Below, piece by piece: positions 25,105-57,143 of a stretch of DNA of 64,000 nt (the first letter of the stretch is position 1; the number at the start of each line of letters is the position of its first letter). The notes under the pieces were generated by a model. That model did not search any database. It worked only from the letters and a program-made list of their open reading frames with translations, and was not told where the DNA came from. Position numbers and translations under genes: made by a program. The stretch comes from Xestospongia muta (taxonomy: Eukaryota > Porifera > Demospongiae > Haplosclerida > Petrosiidae), in contig OY848919.1 in assembly GCA_963693285.1 (NCBI GenBank), positions 3,725,827 through 3,789,826 on the forward strand, given 5' to 3'.

Positions 25105-27019
25105 ATGATGGCTGAGGAAGATGAAGAAATATTCAAGGCTCAACTGCTGACTTACAAAGACCAGGTAAGTATATTATTTTGGAGAACATGATCATTTATT
25201 AACTTACAAATTACCATATCGATATAATGTCAGTATTCCTCGTTACTGATACAATACATTTTATAGATGACCTCACTATTGGAATTTATTAATAATAATA
25301 ATAAAGTTGATCCAGAGATGATTGTGCTTGAGAAAGATGTTCAACAGTTAATATCTCTAATAGAAGGTATTCTTAAATGGGAACATGTATTTGGTTTTGT
25401 TTGTTATAAATTAATACATTATTGTGAAGCCTATGTTCAATAGGTATGTTTTAAGCTACATTTACCCATATTGGTTTTAGTCATTTGCATGAAAAACAAA
25501 TAAAAATGTTTGACCATTTACACATATCTCACGTGTGTGTTTTCAAACATTTACACAGCTACACAGCTCTATAGTAAACGGATTATTTTCTATGTTACTA
25601 TGGAAACATATCACATGATTAAAATAGTAAGCAAGCACGTGTTAGTATGGCTACCAACAAGAAGCCCTTGAAAAGTCCAAGAAAGCTGTCATCTACATAG
25701 TGGTATTACCTCATTCCATTTTCGACTGTTCTCAGGCATTTTTGTGTAAACGAAACGTGTATCCATTAAGAAATATAATCATTTTTATCGTAAAAGCGTA
25801 TTCATGTAAACATAGTTTTAAATTCCAATTTCCACTTACGATTAAATTGATATGAAAATTAAATAGGATACATATATATTAATTAAGTACATACTACACT
25901 ATTTTATAATTCATGTAACAGGAAGTTATATTTGTTCATTTTTTTTAACATCAACTGACTTATTAGTAGACAAGGTTTGTAATAGAGTATTAACAACAAA
26001 ACTATGTTGATACATGACATACTTTTCAGGTTATGTTCAGAGTTTTGTTATAGAGTTAATTAGAAGAAACAGTAGCAGAAATATCTAAAGTAGAAAAAAT
26101 ATTACATTATGTATAATGTTGCTACATGTATTACTATAAAGTAGACATTCATGTCACTTGTAGTAGTAAGAGTCTCTTTCTATTGTTAGACAGCTGATAC
26201 TGACAGTAAAAATATTGAAAAAGATACCACTGTGATAGAAGAAGATATTTTTCAAGGACAAAAATGCTGAGCTCCATTAAAAGAGGTATTACTCACTGAA
26301 ACCACTAACAAATTTGATCTGTTATAAGTATAACTAATAATATTAATATAACTTGTATTATACACAAACTTATAATTTATATTATAACATAATTTAGTTT
26401 GGTCTTGTTTAGACTTGGGGTACTCTTGTATACCACAATGCTGTTATTATAAACCACAAAGAAGGTAGAGATGATAATGATTTTAATGTAAATATCAATT
26501 GATACATGCACAAATCAGGAGCAGTACATGTACATATACTATTAAGCCTAAATATATAGAGGTTATAGAAGAGACATGTCAATTACATATGGACAAGTCA
26601 CATTGGTATAGTGAGTAGCAAAAGAGTTAGTATTATTATATTTATAGTATTAGAATGGAAGTGGCTGGCAATACAGAGAAAACTGATTAAGAGTTGCTAT
26701 ATTCAATTGTATAACATTCTAATTGTTGCTCATTCTAGGTTCAAGCATTATTCACACATCCGTGTTTTATGTATATGAAACGTTGTCAGTATATCATGGA
26801 TGGATGTTGTAAGTTTTCTAATGATAGATGTAGTTATTCTTATGGATATGTTGTGTCTTTCTCTCAACTAAGGGTCTATCAGAAACCTGACTACAGGTAT
26901 ATGACAGGAAAATAGAAATTGATTGTTTAATTCTCTCTTTGTTACTATAGTACCATTTGTAATGGTAGTAGATGTCTTGTTAAACAACCAGATGAATTAT
27001 GTCATGAAGCAGTAGTCAG
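25105..27019 (+). pseudogene. ZGPAT-like CCCH zinc-finger/Tudor gene, truncated copy 1
   Basis: Exons with splice sites: 25105-25164 (MMAEEDEEIFKAQLLTYKDQ), 25267-25366 (LEKDVQQLISLIEG), about 26190-26285, about 26413-26490 (TWGTLVYHNAVIINHKEG), 26739-26896 (HPCFMYMKRC ... CKFSNDRCSYSYG ... QLRVYQKPDYR) and 26951-27019 (NGSRCLVKQPDELCHEAVV). The order of N-terminal coiled coil, WGTLxYHNA motif, CCCH finger and Tudor-like segment is that of ZGPAT, a nuclear splicing and transcription regulator. The last zinc ligand His is Tyr, the third exon has a frame break (TGA after GQKC), and the copy ends at the duplication border. The assignment rests on motif order. Confidence 0.65.
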
Positions 27020-27073
27020 GTATTATGTGTATGTGTATTTAAAGTTTTATGTATTTAGTTAGTTACTTTAGTT

Positions 27074-30000
27074 CTAGATTGAGGTCTGATAATATGTTGC
27101 TAAATTAACACAGTCTCCTCCCACACAAAACTAATTAGCTTTAATTATTTGAATAGAAGTTCTATAGTTTATAAAATAACCCGACCATTAGACTTTTGAG
27201 TGTAATTTATAATGAAAACATTTTCTTGGCATAGATATTGATGGATTTAAAGTGGCACATATACTGGTTCCATTTTTTCTTGGTTTCTATTATAAATATA
27301 GGCTAACGTACATCCATTTTTAGTTGGACAACTTGATAAGGCAGATTACTGTAGAGATTACAATCTACACTTCCACTCTACAACAACCCTTTACATAAAG
27401 GTCAGTAAAATATCTCTCATATCATTGAATGTTAAAGAAGTTGCTATAACATTATTATCAATATTATGGTTTGATATTTATCATTTATTTAGATATTCCT
27501 GGAGAGATTACATACAGAATTTGTACAATACATGAGCTTTTTGATGTTCTCTAGTTAGACAACATATGGCAACATGTTATGACAGATTACTAGGTCACCA
27601 GCTTTGATGTTTGAATTTATACAATATGTGAGATTTTTGAAGAAACAGGAGTTCTATACTAGTTAGACAACATGAGGACATGTTATAACAGATTAGTATG
27701 TCACCAGCGTTGATGTCATTGTTTCATGAAACCTCTTTCAATAGAAGGACATAGTCCATACTAATGCTTATAACTTTATTATCATGTGTAGGTATTATTG
27801 TCAAGTCTTCTCAAACTATGTTATTGGTAGACATTTTGACATAATGATAATTTCAAACTAAAAATTTTTCTTGTTAATACTTGACTAAGACTCATAAAAA
27901 ATTATATCATAGTAAAATGAATTATCAACATTTTCTTTCTCTTTTAGTGAATTAAGATGTGTTCCTGATATCTTTTGATCAATTGAGTGCTCTAACTGGT
28001 TAACCCCTAAAAATTTTGTTTTGACACTGTGTTTATCTTTGCTGTCTGGAGAGGAAGCCAGATGTGTGTCCTAATTTGGTAGAGATTTCAAAACTACAGG
28101 TCCACATATACACTTGTTATACATGTACACAATGGTGATTAATTCCACACTACTTAACTGTTTCAGAAAGCAATGTCCATCACGATACCTTTTTCTTTGA
28201 GTAGTGGATGAATTGTCAAAAGATGATAGAATTACAAAGATTACTTGCTCCTGTTCAGTTTGCTGACATAACTCTCATGGCCAGGTACATTTTCACTAAC
28301 TAACTAATACTATTATATAGGTTATCTACTATATCAAAACATTGATGACTTAATTGGTAACATTTAAAAGTGAATTTTTAACACCTAAAGATTAAATGTA
28401 TATATACATGTATATAGTTCTTAGTATTATCCTTGCTCTGTTAATAACATCAGAGAATAATTATTTATCTACTTTGACTATAAGTTGTATTTAAAATAGC
28501 ATATCTATAGCTACACCTGACTAACTTACATCATAATGATAATATTGTCATCTACATTGCACCCTCTAACTATGATATACTCCTATGCCTTATACCAATC
28601 TTATATTGGGTCTTTGTCTTAGAATGTCTCTCTAAATAGTAAGCAAGCACGTTTTAGTATGGCTACCAACAAGAAGGCCTTGAAAAGTCCAAGAAAGCTA
28701 AAGAAACAAGTAATGAAAAAGAAAAAAAAGATTTCCAGTGGACTGATGATGAATCAGAGTGGTCACGGAAGGGTGGTCTTATTATATTATGAGCTTTGTG
28801 AGAAAGTTTAGGGTAGTTTGCCTGCCACAGAGCAATTAGAGTCTACAATGGAGACTGATTATCTTGAGACACCAAATGCATTTGCTGTATTTCTCAACTG
28901 ACCCTCATCTGACAGGTAATATAAAGTGATTCCTACTTGTTTCTCAACATTAATTGGTGATCGCAGCTATACCTGATTTAACTTACATCATAATGATAAT
29001 ATTGTCATCTACATTACATCCTCTAACTATGATATACTCCTATGCCTTATACCAATCTTATATTGGGTCTTTGTCTTAGAATGTCTCTCTAAGAATCCTA
29101 TGTAAAGATGGTACAGTAATGGTGAGCTTCAAACAATGAATTGTATGTTCATAGTTCATTTATAACACATTTTTAATTGTGATAAATACTTAGTTAAATT
29201 GATGGCTACTGAAGTGAGTATCAGTCAAGCATGAAGTCCATAGTTTGTTGTGTATAGCTAATGTTGAGGATTATGGGATCAGTATTATAATACAATTATA
29301 GTGTATGGACTTCCTGCTTGACAAATAGTACTTAAATACTACTTTAATATTTGATGTATTTTCAATTAGGCTATTGGAAAAGATGACGATCTATATCCTC
29401 CTAGTGATGACCTATTTCCATAAACTGATGACACTCCAGTTATTGAAACCATATTACAAATTTAACACTAATGAAATCTCTCTAATATAACTTAATGATA
29501 CATTAAAATTTTATTCGTAGGTGGTAGCTAGTGATCATGACTCATGAGTATGACAGGAAATTTAGCGTGTTGTAGTCTGATTGGTCAACTTGTCAGTTCT
29601 CTGTAACAACTTAAAGAATAGGTAATATTTTACATATTTAGAAGACTTAATTAATTATTAATAAGATCAATTAAAAATCAATTAATATTGGTCACACCTT
29701 GTGAGGTGTGAAATTATTTCCCGCCAAATTTGTCACGAGTTTGTGTCTTGTGTTTGTGAAAATGAAGCATGACAGAGATGTCTTGAAAGTATAAAGTGAC
29801 TCCATTTGTAAGCTTATACTAGTACACATACCCCCGTGGGTCTTCGTCGCTACGACTCGTCTCTTCGTTGGATCGCCGCTCTTCACTACTCGTCTTCTCG
29901 TTCGTTACTTCTTGTTGGATCACCCCTCTTCGTTGGATCATCTTTTCATTTAGTTATGATCATTCTTTCATTTTTTTCTGTTTTTTTTATTTACTTTTTT

Positions 30001-33000
30001 TCTTGTAATTTTTGTTTGGATCAGTCAGTTCTCAAATTGTTATTTTTCTTCGATTCTACAGGAGTCTGTTTGGAAGCTCTTACTATGGGTTCTCTGATGT
30101 TCTTTGACGTTCTCTCTGATATTTTGAGTATTGTCTGATGTGTTTGACTGTTCTCAGTTGTCTGACGTTCTCTGGATGTAAAAGATGAGTCGCTCTCCTG
30201 CCTGGTCTCTTCTGTCTTCTTCCTTCAAGCCTTCTTTCCTCTTCTTTTTTTAAATTTATTTTATTTTATTTTATTTTGGGCTATCCGGCCCATACACCAT
30301 ACATACATTCATACAAACCCTATTAATTATCTCTCCCCTGCCGCCTGGCGGCCTTCAAAAAATTTTTTGAAAAATATCCAAGGCCGCCAGGTGGTGGGGG
30401 AGAGCTCTGATCTTCTAGGGTGTGTGTGTGTGTGCTGTGTGTGTGTGTTGGTTGGTGGTCCTTTTTCACTTCCTCTGTCTCTCTTCACTCTCTATCCATT
30501 CATTGTCACCATCAGTTAGTAACTACTCTCTTTTCTTTCCTTGCAGGAGCAGTACTGGTGAAAAAGGTAAGCAGTTTCTCCATCCATCCATCCACTTCTC
30601 ATCCATTCTCTAGTAATCCAGTTGTTATTCTCTCTTTCTTCCTTTATGTTCTCAACTTGTGGACTGACTGGACTTTTGGGAACTCTCTCTTTTCTCTTTC
30701 CTACAATTGTTGGATTGGAGACCTTCACTGGACTTCGTGGGAACTCTCTCTCTTCCCTTTTTTGCAAATGCTGGACTGGAGACCTTCACTGGACTTCTCG
30801 GGAACTCTCTCTCTTCTCTTTTTTACAAATGCTGGATTGGAGACCTTCACTGGATTTCTTGAGGACTCTTCAACTACAGAGACTGACTTATTTTAAGTTA
30901 TTTTTAGTTTTATTTTTCATTTTTTTGTTTGCAATTTTTTGTAATTTGTTTTTTTGATATTGTTTTTGAAAAAATTTTTTCACCAAAATTTCTTAAAAGT
31001 CATTTTAAATTTTTTTTACTAAAATTTCTTAAAAGAAAAGTCATTTTAAGTTCATAAATATTATAACTTTGAAAAAAAGCTAATTTAGTTTAGGACTCAA
31101 TTTTTCAATTTAGAACAGGTACAATGAGATTACTTATCATTGTTGTATGTTATAATTATATATACAGAACTCAAATTTTTGAACTACAGTATTATGCATT
31201 ATTATATTTGTTATACCTACATCAATCTTAATTCTTTATCATTGCTAATATTTATTTAGTTTTACAAGAAAAAACAATTCTTTAGTTTGTACGATATTTC
31301 TTTTTTACAAAAAATTAATGTAAAATCTATTAAAATATGTAAACTTTCTTTGACTGAACTCTCTAGATCTTCACCTATTGAGAGATATTAATATCAATTT
31401 CAGTGTTTATATTAAATTTATTTATTTATTTATTTATTTACATGTTTTTCTGCATTATAAAACTGCTTTTATTTTAAAATCTTTTTTGTGAATTGAAACT
31501 CTTAATTTCAAAAAGTTTTCTTTGTTTTTGCTACTGAATACTTTTATATCAAATTCAGTCTAAGAGTTGTTGGAAAGTATACGGTCCGGGAGTTACAAAC
31601 TTCCTTTGCAAATTATTTCTATACAAAATTTAGAATGATTTTGTATACCTCCGTATACTCTAATTATGATGGCTGAGGAAGATGAAGAAATATTCAAGGC
31701 TCAACTGCTGACTTACAAAGACCAGGTAAGTATATTATTTTGGAGAACATGATCATTTATTAACTTACAAATTACCATATCGATATAATGTCAGTATTCC
31801 TCGTTACTGATACAATACATTTTATAGATGACCTCACTATTGGAATTTATTAATAATAATAATAAAGTTGATCCAGAGATGATTGTGCTTGAGAAAGATG
31901 TTCAACAGTTAATATCTCTAATAGAAGGTATTCTTAAATGGGAACATGTATTTGGTTTTGTTTGTTATAAATTAATACATTATTGTGAAGCCTATGTTCA
32001 ATAGGTATGTTTTAAGCTACATTTACCCATATTGGTTTTAGTCATTTGCATGAAAAACAAATAAAAATGTTTGACCATTTACACATATCTCACGTGTGTG
32101 TTTTCAAACATTTACACAGCTACACAGCTCTATAGTAAACGGATTATTTTCTATGTTACTATGGAAACATATCACATGATTAAAATAGTAAGCAAGCACG
32201 TGTTAGTATGGCTACCAACAAGAAGCCCTTGAAAAGTCCAAGAAAGCTGTCATCTACATAGTGGTATTACCTCATTCCATTTTCGACTGTTCTCAGGCAT
32301 TTTTGTGTAAACGAAACGTGTATCCATTAAGAAATATAATCATTTTTATCGTAAAAGCGTATTCATGTAAACATAGTTTTAAATTCCAATTTCCACTTAC
32401 GATTAAATTGATATGAAAATTAAATAGGATACATATATATTAATTAAGTACATACTACACTATTTTATAATTCATGTAACAGGAAGTTATATTTGTTCAT
32501 TTTTTTTAACATCAACTGACTTATTAGTAGACAAGGTTTGTAATAGAGTATTAACAACAAAACTATGTTGATACATGACATACTTTTCAGGTTATGTTCA
32601 GAGTTTTGTTATAGAGTTAATTAGAAGAAACAGTAGCAGAAATATCTAAAGTAGAAAAAATATTACATTATGTATAATGTTGCTACATGTATTACTATAA
32701 AGTAGACATTCATGTCACTTGTAGTAGTAAGAGTCTCTTTCTATTGTTAGACAGCTGATACTGACAGTAAAAATATTGAAAAAGATACCACTGTGATAGA
32801 AGAAGATATTTTTCAAGGACAAAAATGCTGAGCTCCATTAAAAGAGGTATTACTCACTGAAACCACTAACAAATTTGATCTGTTATAAGTATAACTAATA
32901 ATATTAATATAACTTGTATTATACACAAACTTATAATTTATATTATAACATAATTTAGTTTGGTCTTGTTTAGACTTGGGGTACTCTTGTATACCACAAT

Positions 33001-33634
33001 GCTGTTATTATAAACCACAAAGAAGGTAGAGATGATAATGATTTTAATGTAAATATCAATTGATACATGCACAAATCAGGAGCAGTACATGTACATATAC
33101 TATTAAGCCTAAATATATAGAGGTTATAGAAGAGACATGTCAATTACATATGGACAAGTCACATTGGTATAGTGAGTAGCAAAAGAGTTAGTATTATTAT
33201 ATTTATAGTATTAGAATGGAAGTGGCTGGCAATACAGAGAAAACTGATTAAGAGTTGCTATATTCAATTGTATAACATTCTAATTGTTGCTCATTCTAGG
33301 TTCAAGCATTATTCACACATCCGTGTTTTATGTATATGAAACGTTGTCAGTATATCATGGATGGATGTTGTAAGTTTTCTAATGATAGATGTAGTTATTC
33401 TTATGGATATGTTGTGTCTTTCTCTCAACTAAGGGTCTATCAGAAACCTGACTACAGGTATATGACAGGAAAATAGAAATTGATTGTTTAATTCTCTCTT
33501 TGTTACTATAGTACCATTTGTAATGGTAGTAGATGTCTTGTTAAACAACCAGATGAATTATGTCATGAAGCAGTAGTCAGGTATTATGTGTATGTGTATT
33601 TAAAGTTTTATGTATTTAGTTAGTTACTTTAGTT
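27074..33634 (+). repeat. 6,561-bp tandem duplication, copy 2
   Basis: This is the second copy, head-to-tail with the first, and I saw no difference from it. It passes into unique sequence after 33637, where the next exon of the ZGPAT-like gene follows directly. The original single locus was therefore continuous with the right-hand flank of copy 2. Either the duplication is very recent or overlapping sequence was placed twice in assembly. Confidence 0.95.
30331..30404 (+). repeat. GC-rich inverted repeat (hairpin), copy 2
   Basis: This is the identical counterpart of 23770-23843, offset 6,561, in the second tandem copy. Confidence 0.75.
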
Positions 33635-33731
33635 CTATTGGTGAGACAATAACTGTGCAGTTTATAAATCAAAGAAATGAAGCTAAAGTCAACATTGAAT
33701 ATATTTTTCCAAATATCTGCAAAAATAAATA
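31666..33731 (+). pseudogene. ZGPAT-like CCCH zinc-finger/Tudor gene, copy 2 with one more exon
   Basis: The first six exons are identical to copy 1 plus 6,561 (31666-31725, 31828-31927, about 32751-32846, about 32974-33051, 33300-33457, 33512-33580). A seventh exon from 33633, beyond the duplicated unit, reads SIGETITVQFINQRNEAKVN and IEYIFP to a TAA at about 33731. This continues the Tudor-like fold (compare the VKF...EAVVE...ILPP pattern of ZGPAT). The G-patch and C-terminal half are absent. An AATAAA lies at 34135-34140. The His-to-Tyr change and the frame break argue that it is not a working ZGPAT. Confidence 0.62.
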
Positions 33732-34482
33732 ATAATTAATAACACACATGATGTACTAAGAGAATGGAAAAATTATACTGCAATGAGTAAAACAGAAAAA
33801 GATTGATATAGTTATAGCACTTGTCATTACATCTATAATACATCAATGTTCTTTATGGTTTGTAATGTATTATTGGATATAACAATCATTGCATGTCACC
33901 ATCTTCTACTATTGTAAGAATAAATGACATCACATGATGATTGTTGCCTCCAACAATAAAATAATATGTCTAATTTTAAATTCACTACAATATATAAGGA
34001 CATATGTGTTGCTCATATCAGGTATAAGTTTTGCTATTAATTCACATACTTGTTTTATTTATAAGAAGTCTTGTCAGTACAGACAAAAAAAAACAGTGTA
34101 GCGTATAGGTGTCTGTCTTCATGACAGAGTACTAAATAAAGTTTTTTTGATTGCAGTAATATTTTCTTTATTTAATGAGGTTTGGTTCAAGGCACATGAC
34201 TACAATGGGTTAAATAATAGGATAAAGCTATACTTTTAACATATGGGACTTGAGGAGCAGTTATTACATTAACAGAAGGCTTCATTCATCTCACACAAGG
34301 ATTTCCAGCTATAATTTCATAAACAACCATATATACACACATATATAATACATATGTATGTATACACACACATGCACATATATATAACAAAACTGCTACA
34401 AACTCTTAATTGCGGTCCTACACTGTAAGATTTAACCAATATATATATATAGGTTGTCTACATAAATATTAACTTAGTAGAG
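33732..34482. other. Non-coding stretch with a poly(A)-like signal and AT/AC microsatellite
   Basis: I see no gene. AATAAA at 34135-34140 could end the ZGPAT-like transcript. From 34321 to 34450 there is an alternating purine-pyrimidine microsatellite (atatatacacacatat, catatgtatgtatacacaca, atatatata). Confidence 0.55.
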
Positions 34483-34585
34483 ATGATGATGGAGTTAGTG
34501 AAGATATTATTGTCTTGCATGCTACTAGTACAACAAGGAGATGGACAAAGTCCAGGAATTCCTCCAAACACAAGACCAAACAATG
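34483..34585 (+). CDS. Orphan signal-peptide exon in phase 1
   Basis: ATGATGATGGAG opens a frame reading MMMELVKILLSCMLLVQQGD followed by GQSPGIPPNTRPNN, then the donor GTAAGC. It has a basic/hydrophobic/polar leader typical of secreted proteins with a likely cut after GDG or GQS. The exon ends in phase 1, the phase used by all SRCR and EGF exons of this locus. No partner exon is visible before gene C at 36291. It may be the first exon of a lost receptor or an alternative leader for gene C skipping its first domain. Confidence 0.5.
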
Positions 34586-35235
34586 GTAAGCAAATCTAAT
34601 TAATTATTTTGATGTCTTCTAAACATTCAAAAATAAAAATGTGTACAACTAGCCTTTAAGAATATGGCAATACCAGACTATACTTGTTGATTTACGCTGT
34701 AAAGGTTTATTATAGTGATAAAAATGATGATTCTATCAATGATGCCTTATGCCCTACTGGCTTAGCTGCTACAAGGCTAGATACAGGTCTGACTCAAATA
34801 ACTGTATGACTTGGACGTTCGTAGAAAAGATGGATTTATAGACTTGAAAGGGGGGCTCAAGCTCACTATTAGCTAGAAATAACTATTGCCTGTATATTTT
34901 ATATTAATTTACTATACCCTATAGTTGTTTAATACAAAATTTGAGTCAACTAGCTATAAGACTTTTACTGAAAGAGAGAGCAAACATGTTGGACGTAAAA
35001 ATACTTTTATCGTATTAACGTCACTTAATTACATGACGTTTTTTACGTTTATAGTATCGCTTATACTATGTTTTTTAAAAGACAAAAGACTGCCCAATAC
35101 CAATTTGCCTGTTTAAAGGATACCAGATAGAAACATACATTTTAATAATATTGGATACAACTAAAATAAAAATTAGGAATAATTGATAGTAAGTGATATT
35201 AGTATACAAATTTCTTTACATTATACCTAAAATAA
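34586..35235. other. No gene recognised
   Basis: This lies between the orphan leader exon and the LINE fossil. Short open frames exist (for example 34925-35116 on the plus strand) but they have no domain, splice or homology support. Confidence 0.45.
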
Positions 35236-35239
35236 TTGA

Positions 35240-35830
35240 GGGAAACACTAGATTTTACAGAGTAGGGAAGGAAGTTGCAGAGAGAGGACAGAAGGAAAAA
35301 ATGAGTTTTATGAAATTGAAGTGCGAGAAAAAGGGACACAGAAAATGATAGAGTCGTATATAGTAAAGAGAAGCATTTATAGGACGACATTTAGGAATGA
35401 ATATATCAGGAGGAAAATAGAGCAGATTATTAATAATTTTGTATATTAAATATAATTTAGAGATTGAGCAATGAGCTGAAAGGGATGAGATGTTATTAGC
35501 TGAGAGTAGAGAAAAAATAGTCACTGCTCCAGTTGTGTAAGCACATTTCAGAGCAGTGTTGAATTTTTTCGAGAATTACAGAGTTGGTGCAAAATGTTGG
35601 TGGATCCCAGACAGAAGAACAATAAGCAAGTCATGGAATTTCAACAGAGCGATATAGTGTGAATAGAGTTTGTGGAGAAGCATGCTGATAAATGTTTCAA
35701 TAAAAGATACCAATAATTTGTCAAACTTTAGTGTGAATAAGTTGAATATGGAGAGACCAAGACTGACATAAGTGTAGGTGATGGTACTCATCAGTAATAC
35801 TTTGAGATGATTGAAGAGTGATACATAAAT
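35240..35830 (-). mobile_element. Non-LTR retrotransposon (LINE) reverse-transcriptase 3' end, decayed
   Basis: On the minus strand, across several frames, the conserved end of a LINE ORF2 is readable: NIYQHASPQTLFTLYRS, then AYCSSVWDPPTF and ILEKIQHCSEMC (35700-35540), followed by ISKLYLIYKIINNLLYFPPD and FFSHFNFIKLIFSF (35470-35270). Stops and frame shifts separate the pieces. The elements FYQHASPxTLFxLYRSLVRPxLEYxSxVWDP and LYKI are typical of CR1/L2/RTE-like elements. The fragment lacks the catalytic part and cannot move by itself. Confidence 0.7.
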
Positions 35831-36235
35831 AATTTTTTAAAATCATTCTGTATGAGTATCAATCGATATCTCCATTTACTTAATATTCATATCAGAGGTA
35901 CACCATGCTGCTATGTGAGATATGTCAATATTCTAATATTATAATAATTAACTTTCCAGTTCAGCTACAAATTCTAATTCAGTCTACGTCAATAGTTAAT
36001 GAAGCTAGTATATGTTATGTGCGAGTAATTTTGCACGTGCATGATGCTTCATGATATGTCAAAGTAGATTTGTTGAAACAAAGAATTTTAACTGATATAC
36101 ATGATCAATTTCATTATGGCGCATTAGTTTGTAATATTTTGATTGATGTTAGCATACCTGTTGATTTAGTCAACTATCAATTGCAACATCAAATGTTATA
36201 ATATTCATAAACCATATATTCATAGCTTGGTGCAC

Positions 36236-36246
36236 TATAATAAAGG
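36236..36246 (+). promoter_or_regulatory. TATA-like box of gene C
   Basis: TATAATAAAGG lies 45-55 bases before the start codon at 36291, which would place a transcription start near 36265 with a short leader. This is inferred from position only. Confidence 0.35.
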
Positions 36247-36290
36247 TGGGATTCTTTCACAACAAACACCATATTTGAACAAGTAGCGCA

Positions 36291-56273
<19,983 letters not shown>

Positions 56274-56985
56274 TTGTAAAGCTGATTTCATTTGTTTTGT
56301 TATATTTATTATAAACTTGTAGAATTGTTATACTTTATAAATATATATGCTGGTTTATATTTCAATTTTCTCTAATTGCTGCAGTATACTAAAAAAACAA
56401 AGAAAATTGTCTCCTGTCTGTCCAGATAACTACATTATTCACATCATGTGATACCTTATCCACTTCAACAGAAATATCCCAGAATGTGTAGTATAAGTAG
56501 TCAAACGTCTAAAGACGCTATAACCAAGTTTAGGGATTAAGTGTTTTAACGCTAAAGAAAAGTTTTGATTCATTTAATATTACATTTGTAAGTATTGCAT
56601 TGGTAGGTTTTCATATCCTTTCAAACTATGGCTTGGGATTAAGTATTTAAAGGGCTTTAATAGTTTAGGATTTGACAATTAACAGAGTGACATAAGTAAT
56701 ATAGTACCTTAGCAGCTCTAACATGTGATCAATCAGTAGCACTCTTTTTATTTTGAGCAAGAGAGAGAGAGAGAGAGGAGAAAGAATGTCATTAAAATAA
56801 TACAATTCTAATAGACATTTATCTTGCTCAATTATACTAGTCTAATTACTTGTCTGGCGTTTCTTTGTCCACTGATCAATCCATTCATCCATCAACCTAT
56901 CTATTATCTATATGTCTATTAATATATATTGCATTATAGACTTTATATTACATGATCACTAACTACTGGAGTCGTTCCTTATGTA
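56274..56985. other. 3' flank of gene C
   Basis: No gene was seen. A (ga)n run lies at about 56761-56778. I could not identify a canonical AATAAA close to the stop codon. Confidence 0.5.
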
Positions 56986-56989
56986 TCTC

Positions 56990-57143
56990 CAACTATCAGG
57001 CCACAATCAGGGCAGACCATATTTCTGTCATGGTAGTTCTCAATTAAATGAGTATAAGGATGTAGAGGACAAACTGAACACTGTACTTCTAGATCCTCTC
57101 GATCCTCCACTAGCTCGTTTTCTGATAATCCTCCTTCAGCCAT
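56990..57143 (-). pseudogene. TFIIB first-exon fragment (zinc ribbon), duplicon copy 3
   Basis: From ATG at 57143 the minus strand reads MAEGGLSENELVEDRED, then CSVCPLHPYTHLIENYHD and MVCPDCGLIVGDT before a stop. The spacing CxxC...CxxC with HLIENY and CPDCGLIVGD is the zinc ribbon of general transcription factor TFIIB, which normally continues VIDxGSEWR. Only this exon is present here, and the cyclin folds are absent. It is a copied fragment. Confidence 0.72.

Larger units (their letters stand above)
20513..27073 (+). repeat. 6,561-bp tandem duplication, copy 1
   Basis: From ctagattgaggtctg at 20513 to ...tactttagtt at 27073 the sequence recurs with an offset of exactly 6,561 at every position I compared, including AT-rich spacers and simple repeats. 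The breakpoints share the three bases CTA. Copy 1 ends inside the Tudor part of the ZGPAT-like gene, just before its last exon. Contents: part of the unrecognised gene, hairpin, 61-bp repeats and the ZGPAT-like remnant. Confidence 0.95.

Noticed and set aside
35199..35791. Three minus-strand frames as a novel membrane protein
   Set aside because: Reading across frames shows LINE reverse-transcriptase landmarks (QHASPQTLFTLYRS, YCSSVWDP), so it is a decayed retrotransposon.
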